Shown: in pieces, positions 53,929 to 62,403 of the stretch
How positions within the stretch are numbered: the stretch's first letter is position 1
Layout of the letters: the number at the start of each line of letters is the position of its first letter
NCBI GenBank assembly: GCA_003946805.1
Contig: RPSH01000007.1
Coordinates: 1-64,000, forward strand
Reading direction: 5' to 3'
Length of the DNA: 64,000 nucleotides
Source: Bacillus sp. 2B10
GTDB lineage: Bacteria > Pseudomonadota > Alphaproteobacteria > Sphingomonadales > Sphingomonadaceae
The notes under the pieces: generated by a model
Told to the model about the DNA's origin: nothing
Seen by the model: the letters and a program-made list of their open reading frames with translations, nothing else
Database searches by the model: none
Position numbers and translations under genes: made by a program

Positions 53929-54507
53929 ATGAAGAAGCTGTCCGTTCTGCTCCTCCTGCCGCTGGCAGCCTGTATCCGCTTCGGTGCCGAGCCGCCGCCC
54001 GCGCTGCTGACGCTGACCCCCGCGACGCCGATCGCCGCGGGGCAGACCCAGACCTCGGCCGCGGCACGCTCGATCACTGTGCAGGTGCCGGTCGTGCCGC
54101 AGGAGCTGGCGGTCAACCGGGTGCCGGTGCAGTCGACACCGACGACCATCGCCTATGTCAAGGAAGCGCAGTGGGTAGAACCGCCCGCCCGCCTCTTCGC
54201 ACGGCTGGTGTCGGACACGCTGACGTCGCGCGCGAACATGGTGGTGCTCAGCCCGCGCCAGGGCTTCACCGATCCGGGCGCACAGCTGACCGGCGAACTG
54301 CGCGAATTCGGCATCGACGCGACCCGCAACGAAGCCGTCGTCGTCTATGACGCGACGCTCCAGCGCGTCGGCGCCACCACCTTCGAAAAGCGCCGCTTCG
54401 AAGCGCGCGCGCCGGTCGCCACGATCGACGCGAACAGCGTCGGCCCGGCGATCAATCAGGCGGCGAACACCGTCGCGACCGCCGTCGCCGACTGGGTCCG
54501 GGGCTGA
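53929..54507 (+). CDS. ABC-type transport auxiliary lipoprotein (PqiC/DUF330-like)
   Basis: The 192-residue lipoprotein has signal MKKLSVLLLLPLAAC with the lipobox Cys at 15. It then carries the ABC_trans_aux fold (TVQVPVVPQELAVNRVPVQS, IAYVKEAQWVEPPARLFARL, VVVYDATLQRVG). It is the outer-membrane partner that completes the Mla operon. GAGG lies 7 bases before ATG 53929; ATG 53917 is an alternative. It starts 22 bases after mlaD. mlaC-type and vacJ genes are not present here. Confidence 0.88.
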   Translation: MKKLSVLLLLPLAACIRFGAEPPPALLTLTPATPIAAGQTQTSAAARSITVQVPVVPQELAVNRVPVQSTPTTIAYVKEAQWVEPPARLFARLVSDTLTSRANMVVLSPRQGFTDPGAQLTGELREFGIDATRNEAVVVYDATLQRVGATTFEKRRFEARAPVATIDANSVGPAINQAANTVATAVADWVRG

Positions 54508-54519
54508 CGGACGGCGGCG

Positions 54520-55134
54520 ATGGCGCTGCATGGCTGGTTGCTGTTCGTAGCGGCGGTCGTCGTGCTATGTGGAACGCCGGGGCCGAACATGCTCCACGTC
54601 CTGACGCGCAGCGTCGCGCTGGGCTGGCGTGGCAGCGTGCCGGCGATGGCGGGGTGCCTGACGGCGCTGGTGGGGGTTCTTGCCGCGTCGGCGGCGGGAC
54701 TGGCGGCGGTGCTGAGCGCGATGCCCGGGCTGTTCGACGTGTTGCGCTACGCCGGCGCCGCCTATCTCGCCTGGCTGGGTTTTCGCGCATGGACCGCGCG
54801 GTCGGCGCCGGTCGATCTTGCTTCTGCCGAACTGCCCCGCGCGCACCTGTTCCGCGGCGGCTTTCTCGTCGGGATCAGCAACCCCAAGCTGCTGCTGTTC
54901 GCCACCGCGTTCCTGCCGCAGTTCGTCGACCGATCCGCCCCGCAAGCCCCGCAGTTCGCGATCCTCGTCGCGACCTTCGCACTGGTCGAATGCCTGTGGT
55001 ACGCTGCCTATGCGCTGGGCGGCATCTCGCTGGCGCGCCATCTTGCCGGCCCGCGGGTCCGCCGCTGGTTCGACCGCGCGACCGGCGGGATCTTCGTCGG
55101 CTTCGGCACCGCCCTGCTCGTCGCGCGCGCCTGA
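54520..55134 (+). CDS. LysE family amino-acid exporter
   Basis: The 204-residue inner-membrane protein has six hydrophobic helices. It carries the LysE/RhtB signature VLCGTPGPNMLHVLTRSVAL near the N terminus, YAGAAYLAWLGFRAW in the middle and GFLVGISNPKLLLFATAFLP later. It exports an amino acid or related compound. It follows the Mla lipoprotein by 12 bases but is unlikely to be part of that system. Confidence 0.9.
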   Translation: MALHGWLLFVAAVVVLCGTPGPNMLHVLTRSVALGWRGSVPAMAGCLTALVGVLAASAAGLAAVLSAMPGLFDVLRYAGAAYLAWLGFRAWTARSAPVDLASAELPRAHLFRGGFLVGISNPKLLLFATAFLPQFVDRSAPQAPQFAILVATFALVECLWYAAYALGGISLARHLAGPRVRRWFDRATGGIFVGFGTALLVARA

Positions 55135-55137
55135 CCG

Positions 55138-55998
55138 TCAGGCTGAGGCCTTGCGTACCGGCGGCATCGCGTTGCACACATCCGCCCCGCCCGCCGGCAC
55201 GGTAAAGAAGGGCGGCTCGCGGCTCTCGCGCCCGCGCAGCCACGCCGCGAACCGGACATTGTCGGCGGCACGATATTGATAATGCGGCCGCGTCGCGGCG
55301 GGCAGGTCGCTGGCCAGCCGCACCGACAGGATCGGCGTCGGCGCCTGATCCGGCGCGTAAAATCCCAGATTGCCGGTCCCGCGCGGCAAGGACGACAGAT
55401 GTTCGATCCCCTCGATCACCCGCCCGACCAGCGCGATATTGCGGTCGAGGTGGCGCGGCGCATGGCCGATGACCGTATAGAGTTCGGCGCCGCTCCCGGT
55501 GCTCGGCGCCAGGTCGCGACCTACCCCGACCATCGCATAGCAATGCGTCAGCCACGCGCCCGTGCCGTCCCCCGCCACCGGCCAGCCATCCGCGCTATGC
55601 CCGCTCTTCGCCGCATAGGGATCGGGTCGCGTCATCCGCGTGACGGCATCATAGCGGCTGCCGACATATTCGGGCGGCGGATTGGCGACGACCCCGGCGG
55701 GCAGCGGCTTCTTCTCGGTCACGTCGCCCCATTGCGCGACATAATTGTCCTGAACGCGGTAGACCGACGTGCCGTCCCACCAATGCGCGCGCGCCAGCGT
55801 ACGCAGGTTGGCGACATGCACCGGGGCATAACGCGGGGCCAGCCGGATCACGACCCGCCGGTCCCCGGCAAGCGTCATCACCAGCAGTTCGTCATCGGGG
55901 ATCGCCCGCCAATCGGCCGCAACCGGGTCGGAGGAGGACGGCGCGGCGGCCGGTGCGGCGGCCTGAAGCAGCGCCGCGATCAGGGGAGCGAGGATCAT
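55138..55998 (-). CDS. Cyclophilin-type peptidyl-prolyl isomerase, secreted
   Basis: The 286-residue protein has a signal peptide (MILAPLIAALLQAAAPAAAP) and a cyclophilin domain: LAPRYAPVHVANLRTLARAH, GTSVYRVQDNYVAQWGD and CYAMVGVGRDLAPSTGSGAE. VIGHAPRHLDRNIALVGRVI is the last part. Conserved Arg/Phe residues of the active site are partly changed (YRVQDNYVAQ for FRVIPGFMIQ), so activity may be weak. It assists folding in the periplasm. It ends 3 bases from the convergent LysE gene end. Confidence 0.88.
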   Translation of the reverse strand: MILAPLIAALLQAAAPAAAPSSSDPVAADWRAIPDDELLVMTLAGDRRVVIRLAPRYAPVHVANLRTLARAHWWDGTSVYRVQDNYVAQWGDVTEKKPLPAGVVANPPPEYVGSRYDAVTRMTRPDPYAAKSGHSADGWPVAGDGTGAWLTHCYAMVGVGRDLAPSTGSGAELYTVIGHAPRHLDRNIALVGRVIEGIEHLSSLPRGTGNLGFYAPDQAPTPILSVRLASDLPAATRPHYQYRAADNVRFAAWLRGRESREPPFFTVPAGGADVCNAMPPVRKASA

Positions 55999-56089
55999 CG
56001 GCACATCGTGGCACGCGGGCCACCCGTCCCGCAACTGCCGCTTGCACGAAACCCCGCCGCGCCCTAGGGAACCCACCTCCCGGCAATGC

Positions 56090-56180
56090 GGAGCGGTGGC
56101 CGAGTGGTCGAAGGCGCTCGCCTGGAAAGTGAGTATACGTCAAAAGCGTATCGAGGGTTCGAATCCCTCCCGCTCCGCCA
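56090..56180 (+). tRNA. tRNA-Ser (GGA)
   Basis: The 91-base class II tRNA has acceptor GGAGCGG/CCGCTCC with discriminator G. The anticodon loop CTGGAAA lies between CTCGC and GTGAG, giving anticodon GGA. A long variable arm (TATACG...CGTAT) and T-loop GGTTCGAATCC follow. The CCA end is encoded (56178-56180). It lies upstream of a long hairpin and the TetR gene end. Confidence 0.96.
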
Positions 56181-56206
56181 CCTGGTCGCCTGACCCGCTT
56201 TGCGGC

Positions 56207-56256
56207 TGGCGAGATTCATCGCGCGATCGCAGTTTCGCCGATGCGATGTCTCGCCA
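56207..56256. terminator. Stem-loop between tRNA-Ser and the TetR gene
   Basis: TGGCGAGATTCATCGC (56207-56222) pairs with GCGATGTCTCGCCA (56243-56256), 14 base pairs with a 2-base bulge and a 20-base loop. It lies 26 bases after the tRNA and 28 before the end of the convergent regulator gene, a place suited to end both transcripts. No T-run is present. Confidence 0.45.
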
Positions 56257-56284
56257 TAGCGTCGCACCCGCCGTCGCGCGATGC

Positions 56285-57463
56285 CTATCGCCCCGACAAC
56301 CGGTCCAGTATCGTCACCACGCCCTCGTCCAGCCTGGGCGTTCCGCCCCCCGTCAGACGCGCGCGGGTCTGGCCGGAGAACAGGGCCGACAGCAGCGCGC
56401 CGTCCGCCGCCGAAGGGACGCGGCCGGTCGGAAGGATCGCGCGCAGATGACGGATCGACGTCCGCCCGCGCAGGTAGCGCAGTTGCGCGGCGAAGGGCTG
56501 CAATGCCGGATCCCGCGACGCCGCCAGCGTCAGTTCGAAGAACGCCCGCAGCGCCAGGTCGTCGCCGGTGCGTTCGGTCCGGCTGGCGATCAGGTCGACC
56601 GGCGCGTCGCCATCGCCCAGTGGACGGACGATCTGCCGGTACAACGCCTCGCACGCCGCCCGCAACAGGTCGGCGCTGCTGCGGAACCGGCTGGAGACGA
56701 TGCCCAGCGTCTGCTCTGCTTCCGCGGCGACCGCGCGGTGGGTCAAGCCGGGAACGCCGCGTTGCGCCACGGTGCGCGCCGCGGCGGCGGCGATCCGTTC
56801 GGTCGCCGCATCCCAGTCGGGCACGGCCGGCTGCCCGGCCAGTGCCTCGCGAATCGCCAGCATACGCCACGGCGCGGGCATCCCGGCGCGCCCCTCGATC
56901 CATCCGGCCCATGTCGCACAAAGCTCGGCCATTGCCGACCGGTCGATCAGCCGCCGCCAGCGCACCAGATGCAGCGACGTCTCGCCATCGAACAGCAGCA
57001 CCACCGACGGCGCCAGCGCACCGACCCCGAACCGGTCGCAGATCGGCTGCCAGAACTCCGTCAGCAACCGCCATCCCGCCTGCGCCACGCCCTGCCAAGC
57101 GGCGTGACGCATCGCCTGCGACTGGACCTCGCGCCAGGCATAGGCAAGCCCGCGCCGCTCCTCACACCAAGCATCGATCGTCGCCGCGAGCAGGTGGGCG
57201 AGGTCCGCCGCCCCGCCCGTCGCGCCGGCCAGCAGCCGCGCCTGCGTCGCGAACCAGTCACTCGCGCGTGCCATCACCGTATCGGCGGCCAGCAGCAACA
57301 GCCCGTCCATTTCGCCGAAATGATGGTAGATCGACGAAACCGGTATCGCGGCGTCGCGCGCGACGCCGCGTGCGGAAATGCCGGCCGTCCCGGCAACTTC
57401 CCATTCCCGGATGACCGCGCCGATCAACCGGTCGCGCGTGGGCTCGTTCGCGTGCATGGGCAT
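56285..57463 (-). CDS. Tandem TetR-family regulator (two TetR units in one chain)
   Basis: The 392-residue protein contains two TetR-type DNA-binding units. The first is at about 25-60 (GISARGVARDAAIPVSSIYH, HFGEMDGLLLLAADT), followed by its ligand-type helical domain. The second is at about 220-260 (RGVPGLTHRAVAAEAEQTLG, IVSSRFRSSADLLRAA), with another helical domain to the end. A normal TetR protein is about 200 residues and dimerises, so this is a built-in dimer. It is divergent from a TonB receptor gene, and a perfect 18-base dyad at 57602-57619 is its likely operator. ATG 57463 or 57457 is possible. Confidence 0.85.
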   Translation of the reverse strand: MPMHANEPTRDRLIGAVIREWEVAGTAGISARGVARDAAIPVSSIYHHFGEMDGLLLLAADTVMARASDWFATQARLLAGATGGAADLAHLLAATIDAWCEERRGLAYAWREVQSQAMRHAAWQGVAQAGWRLLTEFWQPICDRFGVGALAPSVVLLFDGETSLHLVRWRRLIDRSAMAELCATWAGWIEGRAGMPAPWRMLAIREALAGQPAVPDWDAATERIAAAAARTVAQRGVPGLTHRAVAAEAEQTLGIVSSRFRSSADLLRAACEALYRQIVRPLGDGDAPVDLIASRTERTGDDLALRAFFELTLAASRDPALQPFAAQLRYLRGRTSIRHLRAILPTGRVPSAADGALLSALFSGQTRARLTGGGTPRLDEGVVTILDRLSGR

Positions 57464-57601
57464 GAGATAGGCCGTCGATACCCTGAAGTCTCGTTGATAC
57501 GTTCGTTCTATTCGTTTTGCGGCATGCCGAGGAAGCTGGACCAGCTCCCGCGCCATCAAGCGATAGCTTGACCTTAGTTGTACGCAAATGTCACGGAACT
57601 G

Positions 57602-57619
57602 ACGTCGTACTGACGACGT
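57602..57619. promoter_or_regulatory. Candidate TetR operator
   Basis: ACGTCGTACTGACGACGT has perfect 7-base arms (ACGTCGT/ACGACGT) around ACTG. It lies 58 bases before the TonB receptor ATG in the 213-base space shared with the divergent tandem TetR gene. No other perfect dyad of this size is seen in the space. Confidence 0.55.
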
Positions 57620-57676
57620 GCTGCAATACATATGTTCTAGCGACGCCCCCAGCAAATATTTCCGGGGGAAAAGACC

Positions 57677-60340
57677 ATGCCGACGTTCCAGCAGACCACG
57701 GTGTCGGGCGTCGCCATCGCCGTCGCTACCATCGCCGCAATCCCTGCGTCCGCGCAGCAGCTTGCGATGTACGCGACACCCGCCGGCGACGCGGGTTCGC
57801 CGGCCGGAGATCCGGCGGCGTCCGACGAAATCGTCGTCACCGGTTCGATCGTCGAGGCGCAGCGCTCGTCGATCCGTCAGAAGCGGATGGCGGACAACGT
57901 CGTCGACATCGCCGCCGCCGATGCCGTCGGCCGCTTTCCCGACCAGAATAGCGCCGCGGCGCTCGCCCGCCTCCCCGCCGTCGCGGTGCAGCGCGACCAG
58001 GGGCAGGAACGCTATATCCAGGTGCGCGGCGCGCCGAACCGCTGGACCTCGGTCAGCATCGACAATGTGCCGGTCATCGGCGTCGACGAGGGCGGCACGA
58101 CCCGTGCCTATCGCTTCGACGCGATCCCGGCGGTGTTGCTGAGCGGCCTCGCCATCAACAAGTCGCTGACCTCGAACCTGCAGGCGGAGGCGATCGTCGC
58201 CAATATCGATCTGCGCACCTATTCGCCGATGAGCGAGAAGGGGCTGAGCGTTCAGGGGGATCTCGGCTACGGCGTGATGGGGCTGGGCAGCGGGGAACAG
58301 CGGCAGGGGTCGCTCCGCGCCAGCTGGTCGAACGACGTCTTCGGCGTGGTGCTGGGCGGGTCGCATTATCGGCGCCACCAGGTGACCGACAATCGCGAGG
58401 TCGGACTGTACGACGAACCCACCGGCGCCAGCGATACCCAGTTCGGCCCGACCGAGATCGACATCCGCAGCTATCGCCTGATCCGCGAGAACAACGGCCT
58501 GTTCGCCGGCGTGGAGTACCAGCCGGTCGAAGGCCAGCGGCTATGGGCCAAGGCGATCTACACCGACTTCGGCGACAACGAACAGCGCAACCAGTACGAA
58601 CTGCGCCTCGACCGCGCGGCATCCGGCACGCGCAACCTGACCGCCGGCGATCTGGTACGGGTGCCGGTGCGCGGCACGTTCAACGACGGCCGGTATCTGA
58701 CCCGCAACTACATCAATACCATCGGCGGTGAACTGGACGGCCCGAGCGGGTTCAAGGCCGCGGTCGCGCTCAACTATACCCGGACCGAGAACACGACCTA
58801 CCTGCCGCTGGTGCAGGCGAGCACGCCGGCATCGGCCTCGCCGTCGCTGACCTATGATTTCAGCGACCCGCGCTTTCCCTTCGTACAGCTCTACGCCACC
58901 AATGCCGGCACCGTGCCGGGGCGCGGTGCGCCGCTGCCGGGCTTCGACCAGCGCACGCTCGCCGGCCCGATCGCGATCATCGGGCGGCAGGACAGCTTCA
59001 CCGACAGCTATACCGTCAAGCTCGACCTGTCGCAGGAACTGGGTGCGGTCACGCTGTCGGCGGGTGGGCTCTATGCCGACCGCACGATCACCGGCTTCAC
59101 CTTCGCTACTGCCAATATCGTCAATCTCGCCAGCTTCCCCGCCGGGTCGGGGCTGGTCTTCGACGTGAACCGCTACGTCACCGACCAGCGGTGGGATACC
59201 GGCTTCCCGCTCGGCTTCACGCTGAACACCATCGATAACAAGGCGATGCGCCGCGACCTCGATACGATCCTTGCCCGGCTGCGGACGCTCGGCACCTATG
59301 ATCCGGCGCGCGACGTTCCGGTCAGCAACCGCTATGCGCTCGGCGAGAAGCTGCTCGCAGGCTATGGCATGGCTAGGCTGGCGTTCGACGGTGGACAAGT
59401 CGTCGCGGGCCTCCGCGTCGAGCATTTCGATCTGGACAATCGCGGTACCGCGACGCTGGCGGGCGGGCGCCCGCAGCCGCTGTCGGTCGGCCAGCGCTAT
59501 ACCGACCTGTTCCCGAGCGTGGACACGCGCTTCGACCTGACCCGCGCCCTCGTCTTCCGCATCGCCGGACAGCGCGGCATCGCCCGCCCGTCCTTCGGCG
59601 AGATACGCGTCGGATCGTCGATCGACGACACCGCCTCGCCCGGGCAGATCGGCGGCGGCAACCCGACGCTGCGGCCGGAATATACCTGGGGAATCGACAG
59701 CAGCCTGGAATATTACCTGCCGGGCAGCGGCATCCTGTCGGTCGCGGGCTTCCACCGCTGGGTCGACAACGTGCTGTACGGCAATACCCGGCGCGTCGGC
59801 AGCGATGCGTTCGACGCCGGCGGCATCGATCGATCGAACTACCTCCTGTCGTCGACGTTCAACGGCAAGGCGGGAACGCTCTACGGCGTCGAACTGAACT
59901 ACCAGCAGCAATTCGCCTTCCTGCCCGGCGCGCTCGACGGTTTCGGGTTCCAGGGCAATGTGACGCTGATCGACGGGAGCTTCGACACCGCGGAGCGGCA
60001 GGACATCCGCTTTCCGGGCACGTCGAACCGTATTGCCAACGCCTCGCTCTACTACGAAAAATTCGGCCTGTCGGCGCGGGTCAGCTATCAGCATCGCACC
60101 CGCTGGCTCGATACGCTGGGGGGCCTGGGGCTGGGCGGCGGCAGCGACGAATATCGCGCCGGCTACGACAATGTCGACGTCGCGATCCGCTATGCCGTGA
60201 CACCGAACCTCTCGCTGTTCGCCGATCTCAACAACCTGACCGACGCCGTCTACTCGGCGTATCAGGGCAACGCCGGGCGTCCGACCGAGGTCGAGCAGAT
60301 CGGCCGCCGCTATCTGGGCGGCATCCGCTTCAATTTCTGA
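57677..60340 (+). CDS. TonB-dependent receptor
   Basis: The 887-residue outer-membrane protein has a signal peptide (cleavage near ASAQQ, 24-27), the TonB-box-like DEIVVTGS and a plug domain (NSAAALARLPAVAVQRDQGQ, ERYIQVRGAPNRWTSVSIDN). A 22-strand barrel ends in RRYLGGIRFNF with terminal Phe. The plug pattern VGRFPDQNSAAALARLPAV is that of sphingomonad and Caulobacter sugar-type receptors. GGGGGAAAAG precedes the ATG. It is followed after 26 bases by a secreted phosphatase gene, so the ligand may be a phosphorylated compound released by it. Confidence 0.92.
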   Translation: MPTFQQTTVSGVAIAVATIAAIPASAQQLAMYATPAGDAGSPAGDPAASDEIVVTGSIVEAQRSSIRQKRMADNVVDIAAADAVGRFPDQNSAAALARLPAVAVQRDQGQERYIQVRGAPNRWTSVSIDNVPVIGVDEGGTTRAYRFDAIPAVLLSGLAINKSLTSNLQAEAIVANIDLRTYSPMSEKGLSVQGDLGYGVMGLGSGEQRQGSLRASWSNDVFGVVLGGSHYRRHQVTDNREVGLYDEPTGASDTQFGPTEIDIRSYRLIRENNGLFAGVEYQPVEGQRLWAKAIYTDFGDNEQRNQYELRLDRAASGTRNLTAGDLVRVPVRGTFNDGRYLTRNYINTIGGELDGPSGFKAAVALNYTRTENTTYLPLVQASTPASASPSLTYDFSDPRFPFVQLYATNAGTVPGRGAPLPGFDQRTLAGPIAIIGRQDSFTDSYTVKLDLSQELGAVTLSAGGLYADRTITGFTFATANIVNLASFPAGSGLVFDVNRYVTDQRWDTGFPLGFTLNTIDNKAMRRDLDTILARLRTLGTYDPARDVPVSNRYALGEKLLAGYGMARLAFDGGQVVAGLRVEHFDLDNRGTATLAGGRPQPLSVGQRYTDLFPSVDTRFDLTRALVFRIAGQRGIARPSFGEIRVGSSIDDTASPGQIGGGNPTLRPEYTWGIDSSLEYYLPGSGILSVAGFHRWVDNVLYGNTRRVGSDAFDAGGIDRSNYLLSSTFNGKAGTLYGVELNYQQQFAFLPGALDGFGFQGNVTLIDGSFDTAERQDIRFPGTSNRIANASLYYEKFGLSARVSYQHRTRWLDTLGGLGLGGGSDEYRAGYDNVDVAIRYAVTPNLSLFADLNNLTDAVYSAYQGNAGRPTEVEQIGRRYLGGIRFNF

Positions 60341-60366
60341 CCCGCCTGCCAACGAAGGATTCCGAC

Positions 60367-61230
60367 ATGCGCCATCTCTTTGCGCTGACCGCGCTGCTTG
60401 CTCTCGCCCTGCCCCCCGCCCCGCTCGCCGTCGCCCGGCCGGGCAAGGTCGCCGTCGCACACCAGCGGGTCGTGCCGCTGGAAGGCGGCCAGAACTTCCG
60501 CGACCTCGGCGGCTACCGCACCGCCGACGGGCGGCAGGTCAGATGGGGGCTGCTCTATCGATCGGGCGCGATGAACGGCCTGACCGATCGCGACTTCGCG
60601 CAACTGGAGGCGCGCGGCATTCGCACCGTCTGCGATCTCCGTTCGACCCGCGAACGCACCGGCGCGCCGGTCCGCTGGCCGGGCAGGGCGAAGCCGGCGA
60701 TCTTCGCCGATGACTATAGTATGGACCGCGACTTTGCCGGGCTGATGCGTCCGGACCTGACCGGGGCGCAGGCGGCCGATGCGATGACCGCGGCCTATGC
60801 GCAGATGCCGCTGCGTTTCGCGGGCCAGTATCGGCGGATGTTCGGGGAAATTCTTGCCGGACGCGTACCACTCGCCTTCAACTGCTCCGCCGGCAAGGAC
60901 CGCACCGGCATCGCGGCCGCGCTGATCCTCGCGACGCTCGGCGTCCCCTATGCGACGGTCACCGAGGATTACCTGTTGTCGAACCGCTATTACGACCCGC
61001 GCAAGAGTGCGAGCGGCACCGCCGCCGACGATCAGACGGCCAGCTTCATGAAACGCCTGCCGCCCGACGCGATAAAAGCGCTGATCGGTGTGGATCGCCG
61101 CTATCTCGACGCGGCCTTTGCGACGATGCGGGCGCAGCCCGGCGGGTTCGACGGCTATCTGCGTGACCAGCTCGGACTCGACAAGGCGGCGGTACAGACG
61201 TTGCGCGCGCAGTACCTGACTCGCGGTTGA
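60367..61230 (+). CDS. Secreted tyrosine-type phosphatase (Y_phosphatase3)
   Basis: The 287-residue protein has a signal peptide (MRHLFALTALLALALPPAPL) and the dual-specificity type core: GGQNFRDLGGYRTADGRQV, VCDLRSTRERTGAP and the P-loop FNCSAGKDRTGIAAA (Cys173, Arg179, CX5R). Members act on phosphotyrosine, phosphoinositides or other phosphate esters. Being exported and co-directional with the TonB receptor 26 bases away, it most likely releases a nutrient from a phosphorylated substrate; this is inference. Confidence 0.88.
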   Translation: MRHLFALTALLALALPPAPLAVARPGKVAVAHQRVVPLEGGQNFRDLGGYRTADGRQVRWGLLYRSGAMNGLTDRDFAQLEARGIRTVCDLRSTRERTGAPVRWPGRAKPAIFADDYSMDRDFAGLMRPDLTGAQAADAMTAAYAQMPLRFAGQYRRMFGEILAGRVPLAFNCSAGKDRTGIAAALILATLGVPYATVTEDYLLSNRYYDPRKSASGTAADDQTASFMKRLPPDAIKALIGVDRRYLDAAFATMRAQPGGFDGYLRDQLGLDKAAVQTLRAQYLTRG

Positions 61231-61402
61231 CGGCACCTTGCGACCGGTCCGCGGGACGGTCCAAGCCGCCTTCGAACGCCGGCACCCATGCCCGGCCCCC
61301 GGATCCCCAGCGGGATCATGGCGGACATGGGTGCCGTCACAGTACCATTGACAGGCCGGCCCGACGGTCACTTCGTGAACCTGACTCGTCCGAGCCTCAC
61401 CC

Positions 61403-62392
61403 TTACGGCGTGCGAACCCAGTCCCCATCGGCACCGAAGAACGCGCCGAGGCGCCAACGGGCCGCCTGATCCGGGCGCAACTGGTGTGTGCGCGGTTCGC
61501 GGGTGGTGGGGGCGGCGCCGCGTTTGGTCGAACGATATTCAACGAAATAGGCGGTATCGAGCGTATGCGTCTTTCCGGGCGTCCACTCGGTCCACCCGGC
61601 GGGAAGGATCGGCGCATCGAGGCGTGCGTTGAGCAGTATCACCCGGGCGTAGGGCCGCCATGCCCGTCCCAGCGCGATGTTTCGCGCGCCCGCATCCGCC
61701 GTGAAGCGCGACCGGTCGAAGACATAGGCGCTGCCGTCGTCATCGGGGGCGTTGCGGCTTTGCGCGGTGTACCACACGCTGTCGTTGGCCAGCGCGTGGA
61801 TATGGCAGCGATCGAAATAGGCCATCGCATCGCCGAAGATGAAATCGACATGCCCCTCGATATAGCAGTCGCGGAAATACTGGCGCGTCGTCCGCCGGTT
61901 CGGCCCGCGATTGGCATAGAGCGTGTCCTGATGCCCGAGCAGCCGCACCCGGCGCACCACCGCACGGTCGCCGGTCAGCGCGAGCGCCACCGCCTGCGAC
62001 GGAGGATGCGCCGGGTCGAGCCAATAGTCGTTCTGCACCGTCAGATTGGTCGCGCGGAAGTCGTCGCCGCTGACGGTCAACGTCGCGGACTTGAGCGTGC
62101 CGCCGACCGTCGCCGACGCATCGCCGAACACCAGCACCACCTCGGCCGGGTTCCGCCCGGTTCCCCGCAGCCGGACACCATTGCCCCGGATGGTCAGCTT
62201 CTCCCGGTAGCGCCCCGGTGCGATCAGGACCGTGCCCCCGGTCGCGGCCAGCGCGTCGATCGCGCCCTGTACCGTCCGGAACGCTCCCGGTCGGTCGGGC
62301 GAGACCTGCACCATCGGCGATACCGCCGGGCGCGGGGCGGCCGGGGCGGCGACGAGGATCGCGGCGACGGCAAGGAGCGGCAGGAAGCGCAT
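61403..62392 (-). CDS. Pectinesterase
   Basis: The 329-residue secreted carbohydrate esterase family 8 protein has a signal peptide (MRFLPLLAVAAILVAAPAAP). The right-handed helix carries QAVALAL (133-139), GHQDTLYANRG (catalytic Asp156), GHVDFIFGDAMAYFDRC (Asp183) and LGRAWRPYAR (Arg243, Trp245). It removes methyl groups from homogalacturonan. It is followed upstream by a rhamnogalacturonan acetylesterase and GH43 on the same strand, so the three form a pectin-use operon. Confidence 0.93.
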   Translation of the reverse strand: MRFLPLLAVAAILVAAPAAPRPAVSPMVQVSPDRPGAFRTVQGAIDALAATGGTVLIAPGRYREKLTIRGNGVRLRGTGRNPAEVVLVFGDASATVGGTLKSATLTVSGDDFRATNLTVQNDYWLDPAHPPSQAVALALTGDRAVVRRVRLLGHQDTLYANRGPNRRTTRQYFRDCYIEGHVDFIFGDAMAYFDRCHIHALANDSVWYTAQSRNAPDDDGSAYVFDRSRFTADAGARNIALGRAWRPYARVILLNARLDAPILPAGWTEWTPGKTHTLDTAYFVEYRSTKRGAAPTTREPRTHQLRPDQAARWRLGAFFGADGDWVRTP

Positions 62393-62403
62393 CGATCGTC
62401 CGG

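Noticed and set aside
57568..57573. TTGACC as -35 box for the TonB receptor gene
   Set aside because: No acceptable -10 sequence occurs 16-18 bases downstream, so the promoter was not assigned.
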